This document shows, piece by piece, positions 8,713-17,642 of a DNA stretch of 64,000 nucleotides. Position 1 is the stretch's first letter. Every line of letters starts with the position of its first letter. A model generated the notes under the pieces. That model did no database searches and had not been told where the DNA came from. It worked only from the letters and a program-made list of their open reading frames with translations. The position numbers and the translations under genes were made by a program. Origin of the DNA: Thermaerobacter subterraneus DSM 13965 (lineage in GTDB: Bacteria; Bacillota; Sulfobacillia; Thermaerobacterales; Thermaerobacteraceae); NCBI RefSeq assembly GCF_000183545.2, contig NZ_JH976535.1, positions 572,840 to 636,839 on the forward strand. The letters are read 5' to 3'.

Positions 8713-10995
8713 ATGATTGAAAAACTAATCGCCTTACGCGGAATTGGTCTGCTACATAATGCAGTTCCACAGCGAGCCGTAACCCTCAAGCCCATAACTG
8801 CCATATACGCCGAAAACGGACGAGGCAAGTCAACGCTAGCCTCTGTGCTTCGTGCCTTCTCGTGTGGCGACGCTACCGCCATCAACGCAAGGACAACCAT
8901 AGGCGGACAAAATGGACCGACTGTACACTTACGGCTGAACGGCAGAAACTATCAGTTTCGCGATGGCCAATGGACAGCCAGTTACGACAAAATCCTCGTC
9001 TTTGACTCGGAATTCGTTGATAAGAATGTATGTTCCGGAAGCCGAATTGAGCCCGCCCACCGTGAAAATCTTTTGGAATTCGCCCTAGGCGAAACTGGTG
9101 TTCGGCATAAAAGAACTATTGACAAGATTATTGAAAAGATCAGGCATATACAAAACACTCTTCGAGAATTGACGGCGGAAATTGCGCGACATTCAGGGCC
9201 ATACCAAGTAAGTGAGTTCGTGCAGCTCCAACCCGAACCCGATATAGAAAGTCGTTTGAAAGAGTTGAAGCAACGTTTGGCTGACGCAAAGCGAGTTGAT
9301 GACTTCCTGCATCGCCCGGTTCCACGGCAGCTACAGATGCCAGAGTTTGATATTGAAACGGTATCTACGATTCTCGGAAAGTCGTTGGAAAGCGTTGATA
9401 ATGATGTAGAGGAAATTGTGAAGGTACATATAGCGCGCCGCCTCGGAGGCCACGGTGAGCAATGGTTACGTGAAGGTTTGGCGTACCTGCGGCATGGAGA
9501 CGAGTGCCCGTTTTGCGGACAGGGACTACACGGGATTACTCTCGTAGAGGCATACAAGGTCTATTTTAACGCCGCCTATGAGGCATTGAAAAGGCAGATA
9601 GAAGTTGCACTGCAGGAGGTTCAGAAGACTTTTAGTCACGAGAACTGGAGTGCAATTAGCGAGATTTTTCAACTGAATGAACTGGCAGGCAGAATGTGGA
9701 GTGATCGCTTCGATTGTAATTTCGCCAAGATGGTGGATATAAATGCCCTACGGCGTACATGGGACGCTCTTCGTGATAATGCAATTGAGCTGTTACGACA
9801 GAAACTAGCCGCTCCGTTACGTCAACTTCATGCCCAAGAATTGGTTGCTGATGTAAAGACGAAATATCTGGAAATGCGAAAGCAGGTTGACGCATATAAC
9901 GAGGCAATAATTCGGGTTGTTAGGGACATCGAGGCGCTCCAAAGTTCTCTAAAGGTGGAGAATATGGACCGCCTCGAAAATGATATCGAATGCTTAGAAG
10001 CAGCACAGAGGCGATTGCTGCCGGAAGTCTCTAGGGTGTGTCAACGCTATCAAAGATTCGAAAATGCAAAAAGGTTACTTGAGCGTTGCAAGGATGAACT
10101 GCGTGAGCAGCTTCACGACTACACAGAACAATTGTTGGCCACATACAGGGACACTATCAACAACCTGCTGGACCGGTTTGGTGCTAATTTCTCGATTGTG
10201 GAAATCGGGGTGAGGCATACTGGCGGTAGGGCTCGCACTGAGTATCGACTGAGAGTCTTGGGTGAGACTATTCCAGTTGTCTCGCCGGGAGGAAGGAGTG
10301 ATGTTCCTTCCTTAGTTACTACGTTGAGTGAAGGAGATAAGCGGACGCTTGCTCTTGCGTTCTTCTTGGCGAGGGTAACCTTGGAGCAAAGTATGGAGGA
10401 TTGCATCATTGTAATTGATGATCCGGTTTCAAGTCTTGATATGGGGCGTCGACGTGCTACGCGAGATGCTTTGCTGAAGGTTGCCACACGGTGTTCTCAA
10501 TTGATTGTGCTATCACACGATGCTCTATTCTTACGCGATGCGTTGGAAAAAATTGCTGATGATGGAATATGGACGTGCCTACAGTTGACGAGGCGTGGTG
10601 ACTACAGTGTTCTAGAAGGGTGCGACATTCATCGCATATGTCGAGACGATTATTATCGGAGTTATGAATTGCTCTTGAATTATCTGACATCGGGTCCAAA
10701 TGGAAATGAAGCCGAGGTCGCTAGGACTATTCGGATATACTTAGAACATAACCTGCGGAATCGATATCCGGTTGAGCTGGAAGGGGCTAAGAACCTTGGT
10801 AAGATGATCGAACGCATTCGGAACGATTTGTCTAGGTTTGGGCAGCTGGCGGCCAGACTAGATGATCTCGTGCAACTTAATGACTTTTGTAGTCCGTTCC
10901 ACCATGGTACTGACGACCGGCCGCCTGATCCGACCGACAGTGAGCTACGCCCGATGGTAAGGCTAGCATTGGAAATTGGCAGGGGCGAGAGATAA
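8713..10995 (+). CDS. AAA_13-type ATPase with zinc-hook motif (PrrC/RloC-like)
   Basis: A 760-aa SMC/Rad50-style ATPase. Seen: a degenerate Walker A AENGRGKST (residues 33-41), a long coiled-coil region, a zinc-hook-like CPFCG (Cys265, Cys268), an ABC signature LSEGDKRTLAL (about 538), Walker B IIVIDDPVSSLD (about 569) and an LSHD switch. About 170 residues follow, ending in NDFCSPFHHG. This architecture is that of the AAA_13 family, which includes the anticodon nucleases PrrC and RloC and other defence ATPases. The C-terminal domain has R674-x3-E678 and His730/731, reminiscent of the PrrC R-x3-E...H triad but with wider spacing, so nuclease activity is only a guess. ATG with GAGGTGA upstream. 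Codon use is clearly AT-richer than in neighbours, a sign of transfer. Confidence 0.8.
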   Translation: MIEKLIALRGIGLLHNAVPQRAVTLKPITAIYAENGRGKSTLASVLRAFSCGDATAINARTTIGGQNGPTVHLRLNGRNYQFRDGQWTASYDKILVFDSEFVDKNVCSGSRIEPAHRENLLEFALGETGVRHKRTIDKIIEKIRHIQNTLRELTAEIARHSGPYQVSEFVQLQPEPDIESRLKELKQRLADAKRVDDFLHRPVPRQLQMPEFDIETVSTILGKSLESVDNDVEEIVKVHIARRLGGHGEQWLREGLAYLRHGDECPFCGQGLHGITLVEAYKVYFNAAYEALKRQIEVALQEVQKTFSHENWSAISEIFQLNELAGRMWSDRFDCNFAKMVDINALRRTWDALRDNAIELLRQKLAAPLRQLHAQELVADVKTKYLEMRKQVDAYNEAIIRVVRDIEALQSSLKVENMDRLENDIECLEAAQRRLLPEVSRVCQRYQRFENAKRLLERCKDELREQLHDYTEQLLATYRDTINNLLDRFGANFSIVEIGVRHTGGRARTEYRLRVLGETIPVVSPGGRSDVPSLVTTLSEGDKRTLALAFFLARVTLEQSMEDCIIVIDDPVSSLDMGRRRATRDALLKVATRCSQLIVLSHDALFLRDALEKIADDGIWTCLQLTRRGDYSVLEGCDIHRICRDDYYRSYELLLNYLTSGPNGNEAEVARTIRIYLEHNLRNRYPVELEGAKNLGKMIERIRNDLSRFGQLAARLDDLVQLNDFCSPFHHGTDDRPPDPTDSELRPMVRLALEIGRGER

Positions 10996-11863
10996 GGGTG
11001 GGCGAGAGCGGGACCGTGTAGTTGGATGAGCGAGATAGCGGGCTACTGCGTACGATTTGGAGGTACCAGGTAGGGATGATGTCTACTCGGGACAAGGGTA
11101 CTCCCAAAGGGGCGCCGTAAATGGCTTGCCACAAGGGTCCAACGTAGTAGCGTTGATGGGCAACTCGGTTCAATTGTGAACCTGTTTTGTGCGGTGAGAA
11201 GTGTTGGCATGATTAGGTTGGGCGTCCTCGTGAGGGCGTGTGGTTTCGCTTGGCCGCCTGCGAATTGGTTGTAGGAACGGTAGCCGGTGTTTTGGGATGT
11301 CGCCAAGCGCAGGATGTCGTAGTGCCCCAAGGCTGGGACCTTGTGTCGGTGGTGCAGGGTAGGTAAGGATAGCCGCGGTGCAGCTAACTACACCGTTATT
11401 ACGATAGTTGTGAGGGTGGCTCATCCGATGGATCCTTATCAGTGGCCAAGCCTGAAGCTTACTCATCGTCCATCAGCCATCCATCTGCACTGTCCGTACT
11501 GAGACAAACCACCAACGGCTTGAGCACGCCCAGATGCCCTGCCTTCATTGTCTGGCGCAGTTCATTGCCTCATGTTCCACATATTACCATACTACTTGTT
11601 ATTTCCGCCACCGCCAGGCCCCCCACCACTAGCGAAGCCGGAGAGGGAGCTGTTAAATTATTTGTTGGAACGACGTGGTTCGCTTCCGGCCTTACTCCCG
11701 CCGCACGGCGACCGGCTCTCGGTACGCGTCGGACCGCGCCGATTCGGATGTTTCGGATTCGGCGGGTGCGGGAGTGTCCACCAATCTCCTTAAAGTAGAT
11801 CCATCTCACCCCTCGCTCTTCTGTCGCACATGCCATTTACATACACGGAAAGGGTGGTCCGGT
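10996..11863. other. Gene-free region, about 870 bases
   Basis: No ORF with coding character is seen. The first part keeps the lower GC of the ATPase island. From about 11573 the sequence resembles the leader of the truncated pfpI (near 6534), so the duplicated pfpI segment probably begins there. Confidence 0.5.
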
Positions 11864-12430
11864 ATGGCTAAGGTGCTCATCCTCACGGGCGATGCCGCGG
11901 AAGCGCTGGAAGTCTACTACCCCCTTTACCGCCTGAAGGAAGCAGGGCATGAGGTGCACGTGGCGGCACCGACGAAGAAGACGTTGCGGACCGTCGTCCA
12001 CGACTTTGAGCCGGGTTGGGAAACGTTCACGGAGAAGCCGGCCTACCAGCTGCAGGCGGACCTCGCCTTTGCCGGCGTCAAGTCGGAGGAGTACGACGGG
12101 CTGATCCTGCCCGGCGGCCGGGCGCCGGAATACATCCGGCTGAATGAGCACGTGCCGCGCATCGTGGGCCACTTCTTTGAGGCCAACAAGCCCATCGGCG
12201 CCATCTGCCATGCCGCCCTGGTATTCGCGCGGCTGAAGGAGCACTTGAAGGGCCGGAAGTTGACGGCGTACACCGCCTGCCGGCCGGACGTGGAGTCTCT
12301 GGGCGCGTCCTACGTCACCGAGCCGCTACACGTGGACGGCAACCTGGTCTCCGCCCACGCGTGGCCGGATCTGCCCGGCTTCATGCGGGAGTTCCTGCGG
12401 CGGCTGGAGGAGTTCGCCGGCAACCGGTAG
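11864..12430 (+). CDS. PfpI/DJ-1 family protein (protease/glyoxalase-like)
   Basis: A 188-aa class I glutamine-amidotransferase-like protein. [17 protein letters not shown], then [11 protein letters not shown] with the nucleophile-elbow cysteine followed by His, then [13 protein letters not shown] are typical of PfpI/YhbO/DJ-1 proteins, which act on protein damage or glyoxals in stress defence. ATG at 11864 sits behind AAAGGGTGGTCC, giving the same N-terminus as the other copies; a longer frame upstream is not credible. A related copy is at 53449-54012 and a truncated one at 6739. A rho-independent terminator follows at 12493. Confidence 0.9.
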   Translation: MAKVLILTGDAAEALEVYYPLYRLKEAGHEVHVAAPTKKTLRTVVHDFEPGWETFTEKPAYQLQADLAFAGVKSEEYDGLILPGGRAPEYIRLNEHVPRIVGHFFEANKPIGAICHAALVFARLKEHLKGRKLTAYTACRPDVESLGASYVTEPLHVDGNLVSAHAWPDLPGFMREFLRRLEEFAGNR

Positions 12431-12492
12431 CGCAGGTGATGTGACGCCTGCGGCAACAGCCACCGGCAGTCCCGTGAAGGGCGACAACACAG

Positions 12493-12520
12493 GAACCCCC
12501 ACCCAGCCGGGTGGGGGTTC
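12493..12520 (+). terminator. Rho-independent terminator after pfpI
   Basis: gaacccccaccc-agcc-gggtgggggttc is a perfect 12-bp GC-rich stem with a tetraloop, followed by TTCC, 62 bases past the pfpI stop. Confidence 0.8.
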
Positions 12521-12599
12521 TTCCATGTCCGGTTCCCTACACTGGGCGTGCCGTTCAACCGCGATTCACCGGACCCTTCGCCGAGGCACCCCGCTCCCC

Positions 12600-12870
12600 C
12601 TACGCCGAGCCCATGCGCCGGACGCAGCTGGCCGCCAGCAGCTTCCCGGCCGCCTCCATGTAGCTGGCGACGGTGTCGCCGGGATCGGGGATATCCTCGA
12701 TGCCCAGGGCCATCGCCACCACATCGGTAAGGTCCTTCTGCCGGATGGGCGCCCCCATGGTCCTGGCGGTGCCCCGCGGGACCAGGGCCACCTTGTATTC
12801 CCGCGCCAGGGAGACCAGCTTGACGATCTCCTCCGGAGCACGTACTAGCAGGAAGGTCCAGCGCGCGCAT
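12600..12870 (-). pseudogene. 3' fragment of an unidentified gene
   Basis: On the minus strand an open frame with good coding character runs from about 12870 to a stop at 12600 (LVSLAREYKVALVPRGTART, then MGAPIRQKDLTDVVAMALGI and VASYMEAAGKLLAASC). Just upstream in frame is a TAG with no credible start, so it looks like the C-terminal end of a lost gene. A short protein from the GTG at 12791 is also possible. I do not recognise the family. Confidence 0.4.
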
Positions 12871-13125
12871 TGACACTAGGTTCGTATCCATGTGGAAACC
12901 TGGCGCATCGCGTACCTGGCGCGGGGACGGTGGCTGGAACCGTCGCGGGGATGGCTGCGGCTCCTCACGGCCCGAGGCCCGGCAGAGCGGGCTCTGAAAC
13001 ATCGAGGGGGTCGGCGCCCATCACTGCAGGGACTGTAACCGGTGGTTGACCCGGCTCGCCGAACTCGTTGGCGGTCGATTATGGCCGCCGGTTTCGGGAA
13101 ACCCTACCACAAAGGAGGTGCCACC

Positions 13126-13515
13126 ATGGAACACGGCACAGCGTTGTTGATCAAGTTCGCGGCCATTACCGCCGTACTGTATCTTGTCCTTCCCGTTGGA
13201 GGCGCGGCGTTGACCATGGGCCAGCTGCTAACCTTGTCCCTGGTCCTAACGGTTGTAGCCTACGTCCTTGGCGACCGCATGATCCTGCCAGCGGCCGGCA
13301 ATGCCGTCGCCGTCCTTGCCGACGGATTGCTGGCTTTCTTGATCCTCTGGCTGGCCGGCACTATGGTGGCGGCTATGGACCTGCGGTTCGGCGCCATCGT
13401 TCTGGCCACGTCGGTCATTGGGGTCGTGGAATTCTTCTTCCACCGGTACTTGATCTCGCGTGGCCTGGTGCAGCCGCCCGGCTCGGGCCAGTCCTCCGAC
13501 CGGCGAGAGGCCTAA
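13126..13515 (+). CDS. DUF2512 (YndM-like) small membrane protein
   Basis: A 129-aa protein with four predicted membrane helices (about residues 6-27, 29-49, 57-79 and 85-105). The pattern KFAAITAVLYLVLP, GDRMILPAAGNAVAVLADG, then FHRYLISRGLV matches the DUF2512/YndM family of Bacilli and Clostridia; the function is unknown. The start is clear: ATG preceded by AAAGGAGGTG. It is a single gene, convergent with metS. Confidence 0.8.
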   Translation: MEHGTALLIKFAAITAVLYLVLPVGGAALTMGQLLTLSLVLTVVAYVLGDRMILPAAGNAVAVLADGLLAFLILWLAGTMVAAMDLRFGAIVLATSVIGVVEFFFHRYLISRGLVQPPGSGQSSDRREA

Positions 13516-13544
13516 GCGACAACGGCCAGCACTCGCAGATGAAC

Positions 13545-13673
13545 CTAGCGCCGCCGCCTTTCCGCCCCTACAGCCAGGCTGATGAACAGGGCCAGTCCCC
13601 CGTAAAGCAGGACGACCCCGAAGGCCAGCATCGCAGCTGCACCGGGCAAGAGGCCCTGTTCCATGGGTGCCAT
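13545..13673 (-). CDS. metS: MetS-like small subunit of an NSS transporter
   Basis: A 42-aa ORF, MAPMEQGLLP then GAAAMLAFGVVLLYGGLALF, with a single membrane helix and a basic tail (GAERRRR). Size, the GGLA motif and position match the small MetS subunit of the methionine/alanine importer MetPS, in which MetP is an NSS-family carrier. It starts 4 bases after the ancestral stop (13678) of the NSS gene on the same strand. The small gene is intact although its partner is broken. Confidence 0.75.
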   Translation of the reverse strand: MAPMEQGLLPGAAAMLAFGVVLLYGGLALFISLAVGAERRRR

Positions 13674-14382
13674 GGGTCTAATCCCCCTCCCTTTCGGCCC
13701 GGGCTGTCGTGGCGTGGGCACTTGCGGCGTAGGCAGTCTCCCCGTTCAGCCGGAAACTCAAGTAGAGAGCCGCGGCCACCATTCCCAGCACCACCGTTCA
13801 GCCAAACACCAGGACCGCGCTCTGCGGGTAGCCGCCATAGGGCTGCTGGAACTCGCGGATCAGGTTGTTCAGGATGTTGTACCCCAGCAGGACCGGCGTG
13901 ACGTACTTGACCAGGACGTCCCACCAGCGTCCGACGGGAAAGTCCGAGAGCGGGTTTACGTGCGCCCGGATCTTCTCGGTGCCGTAGAGCCAGCCGAGGA
14001 CGACGGCCTCCAGCAGGCCCAGTACGGCGATGCCGTAGCTGGACACGAAGTGGTCGACGATGTCCAGGATGTGAACCCCTGCACCGGTGGTGTAGAGGCT
14101 GCTGACCAGGAAGCCCACGAGGGCCAGCTTGCGCAGCAGGTTCTTCCGGTCGGCGCCGGTGCGGTCAATCAGGGCCGAGGCGAAGGCCTCGAACATGGAC
14201 AGGCTGGAGGAAATGCCGGCCACCAGCAGCGCGAAGAAGAACATCAGGCCGAAGATGACCTGCGCCCAATAGGGCATGGGCAGCAGGCTGATGCCCTTGG
14301 GGAAGGCCACGAAGGCGACGCCGGCCCCGCTGGTCGCAATCTCTTCAAAAGGTACCCCGTTGGTTGTGGCGATGTACCCTAG

Positions 14383-15936
14383 CAGCCCGTGTTGGTAATG
14401 CCGTTGGCCCTCGAAGTCGCTGGTCTTTGAAAACGTCAGACGGCCGCGCCCAGGCATGGGAGCGGTCGGTACCCCTTGCTCAGGAGGTGGCGATCGCCTC
14501 CATCCGGCGGGCAAGCGCGTGGTGGCGCCAGAGCTTCATGAGGTTGAAAGCGGTACAACTGAAGAGCCACTCGAAGCGGGCTTTCGACAGCCCACGGAGA
14601 AGCAGCTGCCGGAGTCCCATAGCTTCTTTGAGGTGCCCAATGACCGGCTCCACCGAGCACTGGCGGAGTTTGTAGCGGCGGCGCCCCCGAACGGTTCGCA
14701 GTTTGCGGCGCATCCGGTCCCTGGCCGTCATGTGTTTTGGCATCCGCCCCCGGGGTGGCTGGCGTTGGCGCCATTCCGTATGACGGATCTTATCCGGCGG
14801 GATGAAGGCTTCGACACCCCGCTCCTCCAGAGCCTGGAGGTTGGCGTCGCTGTAATAACCGGCGTCGGCGGAAAGCTCCCTGGGGTGGCACCCGGTGTTG
14901 ACCTCGACTTGTTGCAGCTGGCCCAGGAGATGAGGCGCGTCGGCGGCCTGGTTCGTCAGGTCCGCCGCCACGATGACGTGCGTTTCCGCGTCCACGGCCA
15001 GTTGGGCGTTGTAACCCTGGATGAAGGCCTTGTCGGCGCTGCGCAGGATCCGCGACTCGGGGTCGGTGAAGTTGATTTGATCCTTGTCGGCCGGGAGGGG
15101 GTCGGACGGGGCTTGCTTGCGGCGGGAGCGGCGCCCCTTCTTCGCCGCCTCCGCCTCCCGCGCCGCTTCCTTGGCTTCGGCCTCGGCCCGGGCCCGCTGC
15201 TCCAGCCGGGCCTTGGCCGCCTGAATCGCCTTCAGCCGCTTTTCCGCCGTGGCCAGCTCGGGAGGCAGGCGCCAGCCACTGTCGGAGCCGTGTTCGTCAT
15301 CCTCCGCCCGGTCGTTGGCCTCAACCTCTTCCAAGTAGCGCCGGATCTCCTCCGTCAGGCGCCGTTCCTCCTCCTTCATCCGGCCGTAGCTCATGGCGCT
15401 GTGCTTGGAGGCGTAGGCCTTGAGCTTGGTCCCGTCCACCGCCACGTGCCGGAGCTTCACCAGCCCCGCCTCCTGGGCCAGGCGAACCGACTGGACAAAC
15501 AGCCGGGCCAGGGCTTCATGGTGCCGGCGCCGGAAATTCGACAGCGTCCAGTGGTCGGGCTGCTGATTCGCCGCAAGCACCCGGAAGCCCACGTCTTCGT
15601 ACAGGGCCCGCTCCAGGCGCCGTGAGGAGCGGATGCCCCGCATGTACGCGTACACCCACACCTTGACCATCATGCGCGGTTCGTAAGGGGGCTGGCCCCG
15701 GCGCTCGGTGTAGTCGTTGTAGACCGCTGACAGGTCGAACTGGTCGACCACCTGGCTGATGAAATGGACCGGGTGATCCTCCGGGAGCCACTCGTCCAGC
15801 GCAGGAGGCAGGATCATGAGCTGATGGGGTTGGTAGTCCCGAAACTTCTTCCTGTTCATAGTCTTTCTTCTTCGGCATGTCAGCCGAAAAATACTGCCCG
15901 ATCGCCTGGCTGATGCAGCGTTATTCACACGGGCTG
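14383..15936 (-). mobile_element. IS1182-family element (type A) inside the NSS gene
   Basis: The inverted ends cagcccgtgt...taa match each other, and both sides carry the palindrome CTAG (14379-14382 and 15937-15940), a 4-bp target duplication. Removing the element plus one CTAG restores the NSS frame exactly. Fragments of the same element occur at 58740-58872 and 60962-61026. Confidence 0.88.
14480..15859 (-). CDS. IS1182-family transposase (type A)
   Basis: A 459-aa transposase. The N-terminal DUF772-type region (LPPALDEWLPEDHPVHFI, then RGIRSSRRLERALYEDVGFR and ANQQPDHWTLSNFRRRH), a VAVDGTKLKAYAS block with the first Asp, ELSADAGYYSDAN and a C-terminal CSVEPVIGHLKEAMGLR are characteristic of IS1182. 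Between them is a charged, Ala/Arg-rich coiled segment. The true start is ATG 15859; the open frame continues upstream only because it fuses with the NSS gene. It appears intact. Confidence 0.92.
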   Translation of the reverse strand: MNRKKFRDYQPHQLMILPPALDEWLPEDHPVHFISQVVDQFDLSAVYNDYTERRGQPPYEPRMMVKVWVYAYMRGIRSSRRLERALYEDVGFRVLAANQQPDHWTLSNFRRRHHEALARLFVQSVRLAQEAGLVKLRHVAVDGTKLKAYASKHSAMSYGRMKEEERRLTEEIRRYLEEVEANDRAEDDEHGSDSGWRLPPELATAEKRLKAIQAAKARLEQRARAEAEAKEAAREAEAAKKGRRSRRKQAPSDPLPADKDQINFTDPESRILRSADKAFIQGYNAQLAVDAETHVIVAADLTNQAADAPHLLGQLQQVEVNTGCHPRELSADAGYYSDANLQALEERGVEAFIPPDKIRHTEWRQRQPPRGRMPKHMTARDRMRRKLRTVRGRRRYKLRQCSVEPVIGHLKEAMGLRQLLLRGLSKARFEWLFSCTAFNLMKLWRHHALARRMEAIATS

Positions 15937-16771
15937 CTAGCACGCTGAAGACCGCCAGCCCCGCCAGGAAGTCGAAGCTGGAATTGGCGAAGACGGTGAT
16001 GAAGGCGCTGTTCACCAGGTCCGACTTCCGGGGCAGATAGCTGGCGTAGGCGATCATCACGCCCACCGCCAGGGTGGCCGAGAAAAACACCTGACCGTAA
16101 GCCGCCACCCAGACCTGCGGGTCCAGGATCTTGGAGAAGTCCGGCTACAGGAAGAAGTTGAGGCCGTGGGCTGCGCCGGGCAAGGTGAGGCCCCGGATGG
16201 CGATGATCACCATCAGGATCCCCAGCGTGGGGGTCATCCACCGGCAGGCCGCCTCGATACCGGCGGAGATGCCCTTGATCGAGTAATAGTAGTTCACCCA
16301 CCAGATGACGGCGGTGGCGACGAGCAGGTGCCACCGGATCCCCTGGAAGTCCCACGGACCGGCCGACACGCCCAGGAATTGGCGGCTGAAGAAGGCACCG
16401 GGATCCGCACCCCAGGCCTGGGTGAAGGAGTAGATCATGTAATTCAGCGCCCAGCCGATGATCACGCTGTAATACGTGACCACCACGACCGGGATCATGA
16501 CCTGCCACCAGCCGATCCACTCCCACTTCCTAGAGAGGCGGCCAAAGGCGCTGATGGCAGCCGCCCGCATCTTGTGGCCGTAGCCGAATTCCAGGATCAT
16601 CAGCGGCACGCCGGCGGTGAGAAGGGCGACGAAGTACGGAAGAAGGAAGGCGCCGCCGCCGTTCTCATAGGCCATGAAGGGAAACCGCCAGAAGTTGCCC
16701 AGCCCCACCGCGGCACCGACGGTGGACAAGATGAAGCCGGCGCGGGATCGCCATTGATCACGCGCTTCCAC

Positions 16772-17198
16772 GACCGCCTGCCTCCTTGAGGCCCCAGAAA
16801 GGGCGCCGGGGTACTCCACCTTTGGCCGAGTTCCTGCCGCGGACCGAGTCTCGGCCGCGAGGTCCTCGCGTGCCGGCCGTCCTCGGTGCCGGCCGCACTG
16901 CTGAAGCCCCCACCGCAACGGCGGTGGGGGCTTCTGACAGCCGCCCGCCAGGGCAGGAGCGAGTGGCTGAACCATTCGCTGAAGAACGTACCACAGGAAC
17001 CGTAAAGAGCACCACGATGCCCCCGGAAACGAGATCCTGCCCCTCGCACTGGGAAGCCGCTGCAGGCTCGCACGCCATCCCCTGCCTCCACGCGGCCTGC
17101 CCCTTGCTTGGGAGTCGGCAGGCCGGCACCCAGGGCCCGCGGCCTGCCGGGGACGTGGGCGCACCCAACGACTGCGGCCAGCCAGGTGGAGTTGACCC
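16772..17198. other. Leader of the NSS gene
   Basis: About 430 bases upstream of the NSS start with no gene on either strand. It contains a strong terminator-like hairpin (16903-16934) ahead of the coding region, so transcription attenuation is possible. No SAM riboswitch or convincing T-box signature could be made out. Confidence 0.45.
16903..16934 (-). terminator. GC hairpin in the NSS leader
   Basis: gaagcccccaccg / cggtgggggcttc pair perfectly across a short loop, about 130 bases upstream of the NSS start. In the minus direction the stem is followed by AGCAG rather than a T-run. It may terminate an upstream transcript or act as an attenuator. Confidence 0.55.
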
Positions 17199-17274
17199 GG
17201 TTTCGTGGACGGGTTGAGGCTTATGCCACAATCCCTTCCTGGGGCTGAACCTTTCGCTCCTGCTTCCAACGCTC
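17199..17274 (+). repeat. 76-base dispersed intergenic repeat, copy 1
   Basis: Aligned without gaps to 38637-38712 it matches at 60 of 76 positions, starting ggtttcgtgga and ending caacgctc in both. Both copies lie between genes. The rest of this spacer (17275-17642) holds no recognisable gene. Confidence 0.7.
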
Positions 17275-17642
17275 CTATCTCGATGTTGTCGTCCCAAACT
17301 CGTTGTTGCTCTCTCTTTCTCAGCTTTTCGCGGTTCGCCTGGGTGAGTCCGTATACCGGACGGACAGAACTGTGGGTCCTTTCGCAGAGAGACAAATCAA
17401 GAGCGGTAGGGAAGAGCCTCGCTCGACTCTTCAGACATGGCCGGTATACTGCCGCCTGGACGGGTCCCACGTGTTCCGCCCCCGGCTACCCTATCATGTC
17501 TCCCGGGGTCTTGCCCTGAAAGTCCTTCGTCCTGCCTAATGGGGGCGGGTGGGGCACCAGGACTCGTATGCAGGGTCATGCCCTTAAGGAGCGTTTCGGT
17601 TTCCCCCACCCAAAGCGGCACATCGATTGGCACACCGCCTTC

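Larger units (their letters stand above)
13678..16771 (-). pseudogene. NSS-family sodium:amino-acid symporter, disrupted (metP-like)
   Basis: The reading frame starts at GTG 16771 (AAGGAGG nine bases upstream) with the NSS hallmark GFILSTVGAAVGLGNFWRFP and runs to the ancestral stop at 13678. Three lesions are visible. A TAG at 16145-16147 cuts it within NFFL-PDFSKI, where a Tyr-type codon is expected. An IS1182 element sits at 14383-15936. A TGA at 13798-13800 replaces a Trp codon (VLVFG-stop-TVVLGM). Reading across the IS rejoins FSV-LGYIATTNG without loss. The product would have been a 12-helix Na+-coupled amino-acid importer working with MetS. Confidence 0.9.

Noticed and set aside
16772-17198. 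T-box or SAM riboswitch in the NSS leader
   Set aside because: An aaggtggagtacc stretch is faintly T-box-like, but no specifier loop, full T-box motif or matching terminator/antiterminator pair could be built; no SAM-box core.
16145-17470. 441-aa minus-strand reading as a long transporter with an N-terminal extension
   Set aside because: NSS homology begins at the GTG at 16771 behind AAGGAGG; the upstream 230 residues are non-coding leader and repeat.
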